Under the pieces are notes generated by a model that was not told the DNA's origin, did no database searches, and saw nothing but the letters and a program-made list of their open reading frames with translations. From contig NZ_BAMT01000011.1 of assembly GCF_000617925.1 (NCBI RefSeq), positions 1 through 64,000 on the forward strand: DNA of 64,000 nucleotides. Direction: 5' to 3'. Shown in pieces: positions 21,114 to 32,680 of the stretch (positions are counted from its first letter, which is position 1; each line of letters begins with the position of its first letter). This DNA comes from Methylobacillus glycogenes JCM 2850. GTDB lineage: Bacteria; Pseudomonadota; Gammaproteobacteria; Burkholderiales; Methylophilaceae. Position numbers and translations under genes: made by a program.

Positions 21114-24100
21114 TTAATACACGTCACGCACATAGCGTTTATCGCGACTCATATTGCTGACATACTCAGCAGCCGCTGCCGCGCTCATCCCGCCATGCAC
21201 CTCAATAATTGTCTTCAACGCCTGATCCACATCTTTAGCCATGCGGCTGGCATCACCGCACACGCGGAAGTGCGCGCCTTGTTGCAACCATTGCCACAGC
21301 TCAGCCCCATGTTCCAGCATGCGTTGCTGCACATAAATCTTCTCTGCCTGGTCACGAGAGAAAGCGGTATCAAGACGCGTCAGAATGCCATGCGCCTGAA
21401 ATGCCTGTAATTCATCCTGGTAATAAAAGTCCGTGGCGGCATGCTGCTCGCCAAAGAACAGCCAGTTCTTGCCTTTAGCCATGCTGGCTTGACGCTCCTG
21501 CAAAAAGCCAATAAATGGCGCGATACCTGTGCCCGGCCCCACCATAATCATGGGCGTATCCGGATTGCTGGGCACGCGGAAGTGTGCGGATTTTTGGACA
21601 AAAATAGGCACATCAACATCAGTCGCTCTATCAGCCAGGAAAGTCGAGCACACACCGCCACGCGCTTGCCCAGCATCACCATAACGCACTACCGATACCG
21701 TCAAATGCACCTGATGCGGGAAAAGCTTGGGACTGGAGGATATGGAATACAACCGCGGTTGCAGCGGCTTAAGCACGCCCAGCCATTCACTGGCACTGGC
21801 CACCACAGGGAAGGCTTGCACCAGGTCTATCAACTGCTTGCCCCAGAGCCAGGTTTGCAGTTCGGCCTGCTGTTCTGCGGCCAGCAGGGCCTGCAATTGA
21901 GGGTGCTGGCTGCGCGATGCGCAGAATTTGAGTATATCGGGCGTGATGCGCGCAATATCGTAATAGTGTGACAGCGCCTGTACCAAGGGCACCTGCTTTT
22001 CTTCCTGCCCTTGCTTGATAGCCACCATGGTAGTGGCCGTGAGCTTGAGCGTGGCCAGTATATTGCCCACCAGCTCCGCGCAATTGGTTGGCCAAACACC
22101 TAATGCATCTCCGGCTTCATAGCTAAAGCCGCTATCACCCAGCTCAAAGCCAAACTGGCGTATTTCCTTGCTTGAGCCGCTAGCATTGAGGCGCTTATTG
22201 ATAAGTAGCCTGGTGCGCAGAGGGTGCTGGCGGGTATAGCTAGGCGCAGAGCTGCCCGTTGTTGCTTCGCTTTCCAGGGCAGTGTCCACCCCGGCATAAG
22301 CTGCTTGTGCCGGGCTGCGTACGTTGGCTTGCTGGGTATTTTCCTGCTTGAGGCTCACGACTACGGCTTCCAGCCAACCTAGTGCCACTTCCTCAAAGTC
22401 CGGCTCGCAGTCCACCCGCGCATGCAGGCTCTTGGCACCCAGTGCAGTGAGCCGGGCTTCCAGTTTGCGGCCAAAACCACAGAACTGGTCATAGTTGGAA
22501 TCGCCAAAGGCCAGCACGGCAAAGCGTGTCTGTTCCAGCCTGCTGGCGCTCTCGGCCTGCAAGGCCTGCCAGAGTGCGTTGGCATTATCAGGCGGATCAC
22601 CATCACCAAAGGTGCTGGTCAGCAATAGTAGTTGGCGGCTTTCTGCAACGTAGAAGGGCTGGTGCTATCCATGCTGGCCAGGGTGACGGCATAACCTTCA
22701 GCCTGTAGGCGCTGTGCGCACTTGGTGGCAAAGGCCTCGGCATTACCAGTTTGCGAGGCCCAGAGTACGGTGACTTGGGGCTGTTCGGTTGCTGAGGAAT
22801 GGCTGGCTGCGCTGGATTCACTGACAAAAGTACGAGAGAAAATGCCCGCCAGAATGCCATCCAGCAGCACACGCTTGGCTGGCTCTAGCGGCGCGGTGCT
22901 GGGCAACACGGGCACACCGCCGCGCTGGCGTGATTCTTCTGTACCCAGGCCTGTGAGATAGCCTTGCATATAGCGCTGTTCATTAGCATCAAGATTGATC
23001 TCGGGTACGCGGTCCAGGCCTAGCAGTTTTGCCAAGGCGTTGATGTCTGTCATGGCAAGTTCCTTTACATGAGTCTGGGTGGATGCAGAGATAGCGGCGC
23101 TTGCGAGTGCGGATGCTTGATCGTCATTTTGCGATGCATGTTGCGATGCATATTGTGGTGACTGCACCTCAAGCGCTGTGGCGGCTGCCACGCGTTGCAG
23201 GCTGACGGCACACACTTTGAACTCTGGCTGTTGCGAGAGTGGGTCTATCGCATCATTGGTCACCGCATTGATGGCCAACTGGTCACCAAAGCAGTCATTC
23301 CAATGGAAAGGCGCAAAACTATTGCCTGGAAGTACACGCTCGCTCACCACAGCAGGTAGCACCGCCACGCCGCGGCGTGAGCGCACCGCTACCTGGTCTC
23401 TATCCTTGATATCCAGCGCTGCGGCATCGTCCGGGTGCAGTTCTATAAACGGGCCGGGGTTGAGTTTGTTCAGGGTGGCAATCTTCCCGGTCTTGGTCAT
23501 GGTGTGCCATTGATGCTGCAAGCGGCCTGTATTCAAAATCAGTGGGTATTCAGCATCCGGCAGCTCGGCCGCAGGCATATGCGGACGCGCAAAGAACACG
23601 CCCTTACCGCTCTTGGTGGCAAAGGCCAGGCGCGGGGCGCTGCCATCCGCATTGATTTTGCGTTCCTGGTGTATGCCATCGTTGAGGTAACGGATAGGCT
23701 GGCGCTGGGTCTGGCTATTTGCCGCACGCGGCCATTGCAGCGGTTGGCTGCGCAGTTGTTCATGCTGATGCCACGAATTTCATAGCCTGTCTTGCGGTTG
23801 GAGGTTTGGGTAATCTCGGCAAACACCTCGGCCGCAGATGCGTAAGTAAAGCCTTCGGCAAAGCCCATCTCACAAGCCACGCTGGCGATAATCTGCCAAT
23901 CGGCCATGGCCTCGCCAGGTGCAGCCACCGCTTGCTGCATCAACGTCATATTGCGCTCGGAGTTGATCATCACCCCTTCAGCTTCGGCCCAGAGCGCGCC
24001 CGGCAGCAGGATATCTGCATAGCGATTTGTTTCCGTGTCCAGGAAGGCATCCTGGGTAATCACCAGCTCGGCGGCTTCCAGCCCGGCAATCACCTGCTTG

Positions 24101-25340
24101 CGATTGGCCACACTGGCCACCGGTTGGTGCAGATAATCCAGCAGGCTTTGATCTTGCCTGCCGCCATTTGCTCAAACATGGCCACGGTGCCGCCTAGCTG
24201 GCGGGTGTGCAGAGTATTGGCTGGGATATTCCACAGCTGTTCCATGAATGCACGGTCTTCTTCTACCAGCACCGAGCGCTGACCGGGTAAGCCTGGGCCC
24301 ATATAACCCATCTCGCGCCCGCCCATGGCATTGGGTTGGCCCGTCAGTGAGAAAGGCCCACTGCCTGGACGGCAAATGGCACCTGTGGCCAGGTGCAGAT
24401 TGCAGATGGCATTGGTGTTCCAGGTGCCATGGGTGCTTTGGTTCAGGCCCATGGTCCAGCAGCTCATCCAGTTCTTGGCTGTGCCTATCAAGGCTGCTGC
24501 CTGCGCAAGGTCAGCCTCGGCAATGCCTGTGATCTCCTCCACTTTTTGCGGGCTGTAGTCTTGCAGGAAGGCAGGCATGGCTTCCCAGCCTTCGGTGAAT
24601 TCAGCAATAAATGCGGGGTCGGTGTGACCGTTCTTCAGCAGCAGATGCAGCAGGCCATTGAGCAGGGCCAGGTCGGTGCCCGGCTTGATCTGCATGAAAA
24701 GATCGGCCTTGTCTGCGGTGGTGTTGCGCCTGGGGTCAACGACGATGAGTTTGGCCCCGGCCTTGACCCTGTCCATCATGCGCAGGAACAGAATTGGGTG
24801 GCAGTCCGCCATATTGGCCCCGATGACAAAAAACACATCGGCCTGGTCGAAATCTTCATAAGAACCCGGTGGGCCATCTGCCCCCAGAGAGAGCTTATAG
24901 CCGCTGCCAGCACTGGCCATGCACAGGCGCGAGTTGGATTCTATGTTATTGCTGCCCAGATAACCCTTGACCAGCTTGTTAGCGAGATACTGCGATTCTA
25001 TGGACATCTGGCCAGAGACATACAGCGCAATGGCTTCCGGGCCGTGGCTGTCCAGTATCTCGCGCAGGCGGCGCGCGGTTTCCTTGATGGCGCTATTGAT
25101 CTCGACGCGCTTGGGTTCCTGCTTGCGCTCGTGGCGCATATAAGCATGTTCCAGCCTGCCTGTGCCCACCAAGGCCTGGGCGCAGGTATTGCCCTTGGTG
25201 CAGAGGCGGCCACGGTTGGTGGGGTGTTCCTTGTCGCCGACTACTTTGATAATGCGTTGGTCGGCAACTTCCATGACAATGCCGCAACCTACGCCGCAGT
25301 AGGGGCACACGGATTTGATGGCGGTGGTGGGGCTGGTCAT
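21114..25340 (-). CDS. Assimilatory nitrate reductase fused to a CysJ-like flavoprotein (three bases missing)
   Basis: Restored length is 1409 aa. The N-terminal part (to about residue 740) is a molybdopterin nitrate reductase of the NasA type: Cys12, Cys15, Cys19 and Cys47 form a [4Fe-4S] site, and SRLCMASAGSGYKLSLG gives the likely Mo ligand. The C-terminal part is a diflavin reductase: FMN flavodoxin domain (VTVLWASQTGNAEAFATK, about residue 850), FAD domain, and an NADPH domain with MIMVGPGTGIAPFIGFLQE, ending RDVY as in CysJ. NADPH electrons would pass FAD-FMN-FeS-Mo to nitrate in one chain. Breaks near 24122, 23758 and 22630 are each cured by one base. It follows nirD by 52 bp. Confidence 0.88.
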
Positions 25341-25392
25341 GATGGCTGCTCTGCCTAGTGTTGAGTGCTCAGTGAATAAACTCAGTACGGCA

Positions 25393-25755
25393 TCAAGCCT
25401 GTACCCAGACATTGCGCTCGCGCAGTTCCACCGCGTAGGTGTTGAGCGCGGTGGCTGCATCTTCAACGCAACAGCCAGTGCGCAGCTGGTAGTGGTGCTT
25501 ATAGATAGGCGAAGCCACTACAGGCTCGCCCGCAAGATCGCCCACCAGACCGCGAGACAGCACATTGGCACCGCTGTGCGGGTCGTGGTTATCCAGCGCG
25601 TATAGCTGATCATCCTGCAGACGGAAGATGGCGATCTGCTTGCCATTCACCAGCGCGCAGACGCCAGTGTTTGGCCAGATATCGTCCAGCTTGCAGATGG
25701 CTTCCCAACGTTCAGCGGCTGCGGTGTTTTCTGAATTTGCGCTTAACTGACTCAT
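25393..25755 (-). CDS. nirD: Nitrite reductase (NADH) small subunit
   Basis: 120 aa with a Rieske-like fold. The usual Rieske CxH and CxxH ligands are replaced (NHDPHSGANV and PIYKHHYQL), as known for NirD, so it probably holds no cluster. It pairs with NirB to reduce nitrite to ammonia. It is between nirB and the nitrate reductase, with a TAGGAG binding site. Confidence 0.93.
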   Translation of the reverse strand: MSQLSANSENTAAAERWEAICKLDDIWPNTGVCALVNGKQIAIFRLQDDQLYALDNHDPHSGANVLSRGLVGDLAGEPVVASPIYKHHYQLRTGCCVEDAATALNTYAVELRERNVWVQA

Positions 25756-25822
25756 ATCAACTCCTAAACTTAATGCTTAATTTTTAATCAATTTTTGTAA
25801 TCAACCTGGTCAAGCAACCCGG

Positions 25823-28386
25823 TTAATCAACGAGCGCCAGAATGGGGATCACCTTGTCCTGGCGTTTTTCTTCCAGGGTGGCAGGGCGCATCTGATCACG
25901 CTCAGGCACAAAGACGATATTGCTGTCGCCTGCGCTGCTGTTGATAAAGCTGCGGAAGCGTTGGCGTACTTCTGGGTTGGTGACGGCCGTCTTCCATTCA
26001 TCCTGATAGTTGTCCACCACGTGCTGCATCTGCGCTTCCAGTTCCGCGCCCAGGCCCAGGCTATCGTTAAGAATGACGTCCTTGAGGTAATCCAGGCCGC
26101 CTTCCAGGTTGTCGCGCCAGGTGCTGGTGCGTTGCAGGCGGTCAGCAGTGCGGATATAGAACATCAGGAATCGATCTATCATCTGTACCAGTTGATCGCG
26201 GCTGAGGTCGCTGGCCAGCAGTTCGGCATGGCGTGGCTTCATGCCGCCATTGCCGCAGACATAGAGGTTCCAGCCGTTTTCAGTGGCAATTACGCCCACA
26301 TCCTTGCCCTGAGCTTCCGCGCATTCACGGGTGCAGCCAGAAACGCCAAACTTGATCTTGTGCGGCGCACGCAGGCCCTTGTAGCGGTTTTCCAGCGCCA
26401 CAGCCAAGCCCACGCTGTCATCCACGCCATAGCGGCACCAGGTAGAGCCGACGCAGCTTTTGACGGTACGCAAGGACTTGCCATAGGCATGGCCGGATTC
26501 AAAGCCAGCCGTAATCAACTCTTCCCAGATATTGGGCAATTGCTCGACGCGGGCGCCAAACATATCCACGCGCGCCCCGCCAGTCACCTTGGTATACAAA
26601 CCGTATTTCTTGGCAATCTGACCGATGGCAATCAGGCCGTCAGGCGTGACTTCACCACCGGGCATACGCGGTACTACCGAGTAGCTGCCATCCTTCTGGA
26701 TGTTGCCCAGGAAGTAATCGTTGGAATCCTGCAGTGAGGCCAGGTCTTTCTTTAGAATGAAATCGTTCCAGCATGAAGCCAGCACACTGGCGACAGTAGG
26801 CTTGCAGATATCGCAACCCATGCCCTTGCCGTGCTTGTGCAACAGCTCGTCAAAGCTCTTGATCTGTTCCACACGCACCATGTGGTAAAGCTCCTGGCGC
26901 GAGTAGGGGAAGTGTTCGCACAGATGGTTGTTCACCGCCATGCCGTGCTTGCGCATCTCGGCTTTCATGACTTGTGTCACCAGTGGCACGCAGCCGCCGC
27001 AGGCTGTACCTGCTTGGTGCAAGCCTTGATCTCGCCTATGCTGCAGGCACCGCCTGCCACGGCTTCGCCTATGGCTGCCTTGCTGACGTTGTTGCATGAG
27101 CAAAGTACCGCAGTGTCTGGCAGCGCATCCACGCCCAGGCCGGGTTTGGCCTGGCCATCGCTGGCTGGCAGGATAAGAAATTCAGGGTTTTCCGGCAGTG
27201 GCATGGCGTTGAGGGCCATTTGCTGCAAAGTGCCAAACTCATCGGCATTGCCAATCAGCACTGCGCCCAGCAAGGTCTTGCCATCTTCGCTGACCACAAT
27301 CTTCTTGTAGATCTGACGCAACTGGTCGAGGTAGTGGAAGCTGCGGCTACCGTGGGTCTTGCAATGAGCATCACCTACGCTGGCCACATCCACGCCCATG
27401 AGCTTGAGCTTGGTGCTCATGTCTGCACCCTCAAAGGTGAGGTTGTGATCACCAAACAGATGCGCACAAGCCACGCGTGCCATGTCATAGCCAGGCGCTA
27501 CCAGGCCGAACATTTCATTGTTCCAGCTGGCGCACTCGCCTATGGCATAGATATTGTGGTCGCTGGAGCGCGAGAACTGATCAATGGCAATGCCGCCACG
27601 CGCACCTATCGCCAGGCCGGATTCACGTGCCAGTTCATCGCGTGGGCGTATACCTGCCGAGAACACAATCATGTCGGTTTCCAGCCAGGTGTCATCAAAG
27701 AACATCATGCGATGACGCGCGGTAGCGCCTTCAACAATCGCCGTGGTGTTGCGGTTGGTGTGCACATGCACGCCCAGTTCTTCAATCTTGGCGCGCAATA
27801 CTTCTCCACCTGCTTCATCCACCTGCACCGCCATCAGGCGTGGGGCAAATTCCACCACATGGGTATTCAGGCCCATATCGCGCAAGGCCTTGGCACATTC
27901 CAGGCCCAGCAGGCCGCCACCCACTACCACGCCACTCTTGGCTTGCTTGCCAGCGGCTGTCATGGCTTCCAGATCTTCTATGGTGCGGTAGACAAAGCAG
28001 TTTTCACGGTCACGCCCGGCTACCCCTGGGACAAAAGGCACAGAGCCTGTGGCCAGTACCAGCTTGTCATAAGGCAGGGTGCTGCCATCATCCAGGGTAA
28101 TGATGTGCTTGTGGCGGTCTATGCCAGTAGCCTTGGCGTTAAGGCGCAGGCTGAGCCCGGGTCTGTCATAGAAGCCTGGCTCTACCAGGGAAAGATCCTC
28201 GGCGCTGCTGCCAGAGAAGAAGCTGGAGAGGTGCACGCGGTCATAAGCGGCACGTGGCTCTTCGCCCAATACCGTCACCTGCAGATTGGCAGCGGCGAGA
28301 TCAGGGTGGCGCTTCACCAGCTCCTGCACAAAATAGTGGCCTACCATGCCGTTGCCAACTACCACCAAGCGTGTGTATTCATTCAT
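25823..28386 (-). CDS. nirB: Nitrite reductase (NADH) large subunit (one base missing)
   Basis: Restored length 854 aa from MNEYTRLVVVGNGMVGHYFV at 28386. Order: FAD/NADH domain (GNGMVG, then VVVGGGLLGLECAKAL), a BFD-like [2Fe-2S] domain (LCSCNNVSKAAIGEAVAGG, about 420-475), then the sulfite/nitrite reductase domain with siroheme-[4Fe-4S] ligands in CVGSTWC and CTREC (about 640-690). The frame breaks near 27013, where AAGGCAGG reads AAGCAGG. It reduces nitrite to ammonium with NADH. Expression is predicted to depend on sigma-54, NtrC and NasR through the leader at 28387-28555. Confidence 0.94.
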
Positions 28387-28421
28387 CGTCGTGTTCCCTT
28401 GCACATAAACCTTAAACGCAA

Positions 28422-28519
28422 AACGGCGTCCATCGCCTGCCCAGCAGCTGCCTTGGGCAGTGCTCAACAAACAATGGACGCCGTTGTCCAGATCAGGATT
28501 TTCCCCGCAGGAAAATCCC
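28422..28519 (-). promoter_or_regulatory. ANTAR-type antitermination leader of nirB
   Basis: In the RNA (minus) direction there is a 10-bp hairpin (28519-28495), then TGGAC-AACGGC-GTCCA (28490-28475), a 5-bp stem with a hexaloop having A1 and G4. The loop and 3' arm form part of the 5' arm of a 12-bp terminator stem (28485-28474 with 28433-28422) that has an inner hairpin and is followed by TTTTGCGTTT. Only one of the two folds can form at once. The same geometry occurs before nrtA. Confidence 0.72.
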
Positions 28520-28564
28520 TAAAATTTTTTCTCGCCACATCAGGACGAGTTCAATAGCTATAAA

Positions 28565-28579
28565 GCAATGTCCGTACCA
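28565..28579 (-). promoter_or_regulatory. Sigma-54 promoter of nirB
   Basis: Minus-strand TGGTACGGACATTGC has GG and GC separated by exactly 10 bp, close to TGGCAC-N5-TTGC. Predicted start is about 28553, giving a leader of about 167 nt. Confidence 0.7.
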
Positions 28580-28654
28580 GATTCCTGGATTAAGCATTCA
28601 CGCGCCTATGCAGCAGGTTTTGCTGCTGTGCTGGAGCTATAAAATTTCGCGTTA

Positions 28655-28671
28655 TGCACCAAAAAGGCACA
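28655..28671. promoter_or_regulatory. NtrC-like site upstream of nirB
   Basis: TGCACC-AAAAA-GGCACA matches the NtrC dyad TGCACC-N5-GGTGCA at 10 of 12 positions. It lies about 85 bp upstream of the -24 element, a normal distance for an enhancer. Confidence 0.6.
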
Positions 28672-28752
28672 CTCGCGCAAAAGCAGTGCGCGGCAGTGAA
28701 GGGCTGGGGGGTGATGGATTTTGCTTGCTGAAAATGAGCTAAGTGAAGAGCT

Positions 28753-30445
28753 TCAGGAAATAAACATCAGATAGATCAAGACCAAATTGACCAGGATGGA
28801 ACAAACCGCCAGCCATTGCCATTGCTGCAAGCCTGCGCGCGAAATCAAAGGGGTGCGTTGCATGGGCAGCAAGGGGCGTGATTCGCCCAGTTCCAGTGCC
28901 AGCAACATTTCCTCCGCAGTCTCAAAGCGCGATTCAGGATTCTTGCAACGGCCTTCAAAATAATGTTTTCCAGCCAGCCCGGGATATCTGGGCGGTAGCG
29001 CGTGGGTGGCACGGGCTCACCAAAGCGCGGATGCTGGAAAGGCTCAATCTCGCCATAGGGATATTTGCGTGTCAGCAAGTGATACAAGGTGACGCCTGCC
29101 GCATAGAGATCGCTACGCACCGAGCTTGCCCATGTTCAAACAATTCCGGTGCCATAAAGCTGGGCGTGCCCGGATTGGGCATGACTTCATCCTGTTGGTG
29201 CAGGCCGCTGGTGGCAACGCCGAGGTCAAGAATGCGCAGGCGGTTATCCTTGCCCATATGCAGGTTGGCGGGCTTGATGTCTCTATGTAGGATATGCAGG
29301 CGGTGCAGTGCACCCAGGCCGCGCAGCATTTCTATGCCTATGCGCGTGCACCCGGCCATAGTGAAGTGATGGCCGTGTTCCAGCCTATGTTGCAGCGTGG
29401 CACCCTCATGCCAGCTCATAACGTAATACAGCTTGCTGCGCTGCTCGGCATCCAGCGGCAATACCTGGGGCAGATATTGCGACATGATGCGTTTGGCCAG
29501 CCACTCTTCATTGAGCAGGGCCTGACAACTTTCTTTGTCATCGGCCAACAGTGCTTGCAGGGTTTTTAGCACCCAGATTTGCCCGCTTTGCCTGTGCTGC
29601 ACCTTGTAGACCATGCTGGCGCGGGACTGGTGCAACAGCTCCAGCACAGTGAAACTGTCAATGTCTTCTCCCGCCTTGAGCTTGGCGGGTGGGCTGAGTT
29701 CGCGGCCAGAAGCCAAGTGGTCGGTAAGTGTTTCCTCACCTGTGGCAGTCACCCGCACTACCACTGCGGTGGCGTTGTCATTGCCACCTGCGGCCATGGC
29801 TTGGCGCGTGAGTTCGTCACAGGCTTTTTGCGGGTTGTCGTACAAGCCCAGAATATGGTGTATCACGCTTTGGCCCAGCGTGCCCCAGACACCATCGGTC
29901 AACAACGCATAAACATCACCTACCTGCGTGTTGCCCTCGGCATAGTCCACACTAAGTTGATTATCCAGACCCACGGCACGTTTGAGCACATGGCGCATAT
30001 CTGGCCTGTCCCAGACGTGATCGGTGGTGAGTATGTCCAGCTGGCCTGCACGCAGGCGATAAAGCCGACTATCACCGACATGGCCGACGTAATAGCGTTG
30101 GCCGCGCAGCACCAATAGCGAGAGCGTGGTGGCCATGCCTGCCATCTCCCGGTGTTGCAACGCCTGCGACAATATCCAGCGATTGGCCGCAACCAACACC
30201 TTATCCAGGGCCACCGGGATTTCCCAGGTATCTGGCGTGGCATAGTAATCGGTCAACAGCGTGCGCACGGTCATTTCTGCGGCCTCGCGGCCCCCGGCAT
30301 TGCCACTGACGCCATCCGCCACCGCAAAGATGGCACCTTTGAGGTTGGGGGTGGCGCCTGTGGGCGTGACCAGCCCGGCAAAATCTTCATTGCGTTCGCG
30401 CTGGCCGATAACGCTGCTGCTGCCGGTGAGAAATTCCAGTGACAT
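28753..30445 (-). CDS. Bifunctional PP2C phosphatase / Ser-Thr protein kinase (two bases missing)
   Basis: Restored length 564 aa. N-terminal PP2C domain (residues 1-235): ERNEDFAG, ADGVSGNAGG, HVGDSRLYRL and GGNDNATAVVV give the metal-binding aspartates. The kinase domain (about 260-520) has Lys in VLKTLQ, catalytic HRDIKPAN, DLG in place of DFG, and FMAPELFE. The C-terminus is one membrane helix (about residues 541-564: LAVCSILVNLVLIYLMF). Breaks near 29120 (G lost) and 28945 (A lost). Fused phosphatase-kinases of this type occur beside nirB/nasA genes in pseudomonads; substrates are unknown. Confidence 0.9.
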
Positions 30446-30469
30446 GCTAAGTAACTCGCTAGGCTGGCA

Positions 30470-31680
30470 TTAGATACGGGCGCTGGTAACCGCCGCTGAG
30501 CCCCAGGTGGTGCGCCAGCGTTTTTTCACCAGAGACAAGCCTATCAAGGCAATCAGCGCCAGGCCAGCAAACATGGCCAGACCTACCTGGTAGTTACCTG
30601 TCAGTTGCTTGGAGTACCCCATGCTGGAAGCCAGGTAGAAGCCGCCTATGCCGCCCGCCATGCCAATCAGCCCGGTCATCACGCCTATTTCCTTGCGGAA
30701 GCGTTGCGGCACCAGCTGGAACACCGCGCCGTTACCCATGCCCAGCGAGGCCATGGCCAATACCACCACGGCCAGGCCCGCCCATTGCTGCTGCAAACCA
30801 AAACTCAAAATGAACAGGAAGCTGGCCGCGAGTATATACATGGCGCTCAGCGTGCGTATGCCACCTATGCGGTCAGCCAGATTGCCGCCTATAGGGCGCA
30901 CAAAGGAACCGGCAAACACGCAGGCGGCGGTGAAGTAACCCGCATGTACCGGGTCCAGACCATATTGATCGTTGAAGTAGATCGTCAGCGAAGAAGCCAT
31001 GCCAACAAAACCACCGAAAGTGACGCTGTAGAAGAACATAAACCACCAGGCGTCCTTATCCTTGAGCACGGCCAAATACTGGCCCAAGGATTTGCCTGCT
31101 GGTGGGTTGGGCGCATCCTTGGCAAACAGCATATACACCACCAGGGCGATGCTGAGCGGAATCAAGCCAGGCCAAATACATTGTTCCAGCCAAAGGCCAA
31201 AGCCAGGCCAGGGGCAAACAGCGCCGCCAGGGCCGTGCCGGAGTTACCCGCCCCGGCAATCCCCAAGGCTGTACCCTGGTGCTCGGGCGGATACCAGCGT
31301 GAAGCCAGCGGCAGTGCTACCGCAAATGAAGCACCCGCAAACCCGAGGAAAACGCCCAGCAACAAAGCCTGCTGATAGGAGTGCACACCATTGACCCAGG
31401 CGAAAGCCAGGGCAGCCAGCACAATCAATTGGCCAATCAGGCCCGCTTTCTTGGGCTGAATCTGATCCACCAACACGCCCATAACCAGACGTAGCAAAGC
31501 CCCGGTCAGCACCGGGGTGGCTACCATCATGCCTTTTTGCGCTGGGCTGAGCTGCAGGTCGCCTGCGATTTGCACCGCCAGCGGGCCTAGTAACACCCAG
31601 ACCATAAAGCTGAGGTCGAAATAGAGAAACGCGGAAAACAGGGTCGGTTTGTGGCCCGCCTGCCAGAAACTGGTCTTCAT
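30470..31680 (-). CDS. Nitrate/nitrite transporter, NarK/NasA-type MFS (one base missing)
   Basis: Restored length 403 aa with about 12 helices. It starts at 31680 (MKTSFWQAGHKPTLFSAFLY) after AAGGAC. Conserved nitrate signatures are seen in GFAGASFAVALPLASRWYPP with GAGNSGTALAA and in the second half GMGNGAVFQLVPQRF. The frame breaks near 31165 (FGLAL expected). It imports nitrate beside the ABC system and lies between cobA and the kinase/phosphatase. Confidence 0.92.
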
Positions 31681-31780
31681 AAAAGTCCTTGAGTAGTCAA
31701 TTTGCCAATGTGTCTGCAGGTGTGTGCTGCAGGCTGTGATTTTTGATAGTGAGAAATCTGTTGTGTATTCCCGCCCAGGT

Positions 31781-32548
31781 TTAAGCCGCGATGGACAAGG
31801 AAGCCAGCAAATCCTGACTCTGCGCCAGGCGTACCACATCGCCCACCACGATAATTGCCGGGCTAGCCAGGCCTGCCTGTTTTACCGCGGCAGGCAGCTC
31901 AGCCAGTGTGCTGGTGACATGCTGTTGCTGCGGCAAACTGCCATTCTGGATTGCTGCCACTGGCGTATCCGGGCGCATGCCAGCAGCGAGCAGTTCGCGG
32001 CTGATGGTCGCCAGATGTTTCATGCCCATGTAGATCACCAGGGTAGTGCCGGATTGCGCCAGGGCCTGCCAGTTTTGGCCGCATTCGCCATCTTGCAGAT
32101 GGCCAGTGACAAAGCTGACGCCATGGCTGTAGCGCCTGTGGGTGACCGGAATGCCTAGCATGGTCGGCGCGGCGATACCGCTGGTAATGCCAGGAACCAC
32201 CACGCACTCCAGGCCTGCTGCACGCAGTTCCAGCATTTCCTCGCCACCACGCCCAAAGAGGAAAGGGTCACCACCCTTGAGCCTGACCACGGTTTGGCCT
32301 TGTTCGGCCAGGGCCACCATCATGCGGTTGATAAAATGCTGGGGCGTGGATTTGCAGCCGCCGCGCTTGCCTACTTCAATCACACGCGCTTGCGGTGCAT
32401 GCTGCAATAGCTCGCGATTCACCAGATCATCCAGCAGCACGACATCGGCCGCTTGTAATGCCTTGACGGCTTTGAGTGTCAGTAGCTCAGGGTCGCCCGG
32501 GCCTGCGCCTATGAGGTAAACCTTGCCTTTATTCGTACTTGACATCAT
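31781..32548 (-). CDS. cobA: Uroporphyrinogen-III C-methyltransferase
   Basis: 255 aa. GKVYLIGAGPGDPELLTLKA at the N-terminus, VVRLKGGDPFLFGRGGEE and VVPGITSGIAAP are the SAM and substrate motifs of SUMT enzymes. It makes precorrin-2, the precursor of siroheme needed by NirB, which explains its place in the cluster. It has its own sigma-54 promoter. No CysG dehydrogenase/ferrochelatase domain is attached, so that step must be encoded elsewhere. Confidence 0.94.
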   Translation of the reverse strand: MMSSTNKGKVYLIGAGPGDPELLTLKAVKALQAADVVLLDDLVNRELLQHAPQARVIEVGKRGGCKSTPQHFINRMMVALAEQGQTVVRLKGGDPFLFGRGGEEMLELRAAGLECVVVPGITSGIAAPTMLGIPVTHRRYSHGVSFVTGHLQDGECGQNWQALAQSGTTLVIYMGMKHLATISRELLAAGMRPDTPVAAIQNGSLPQQQHVTSTLAELPAAVKQAGLASPAIIVVGDVVRLAQSQDLLASLSIAA

Positions 32549-32580
32549 TTGGTGCCTATCTGGTGATTGATGCTGGTATT

Positions 32581-32597
32581 TAGCAAAATATGTTCCA
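32581..32597 (-). promoter_or_regulatory. Sigma-54 promoter of cobA
   Basis: Minus-strand TGGAACATATTTTGCTA has GG and GC separated by 10 bp. Predicted start is near 32571, 23 bp before the coding start, so no attenuator leader fits here. A TGGTTAAACCA palindrome lies just upstream (32600-32610). Confidence 0.62.
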
Positions 32598-32680
32598 TTT
32601 GGTTAAACCATTTTATTTCAGTGGCTTGCGTAGTTTTTGCGTCAAACTTTCAATGGCGACGCGCCCCATTTTCATGCGTG

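Noticed and set aside
28495-28519. 10-bp hairpin before nirB as the first (P1) hairpin of the ANTAR motif
   Set aside because: Its loop has five bases (UGCGG) and no A at position 1. I keep only the second hairpin as a supported ANTAR-type element.
27220-28557. 445-codon open frame antisense to nirB
   Set aside because: It has no family features, lies wholly opposite a well-conserved gene and follows from its third-position GC bias. The same applies to the 321-codon antisense frame at 24393-25358.
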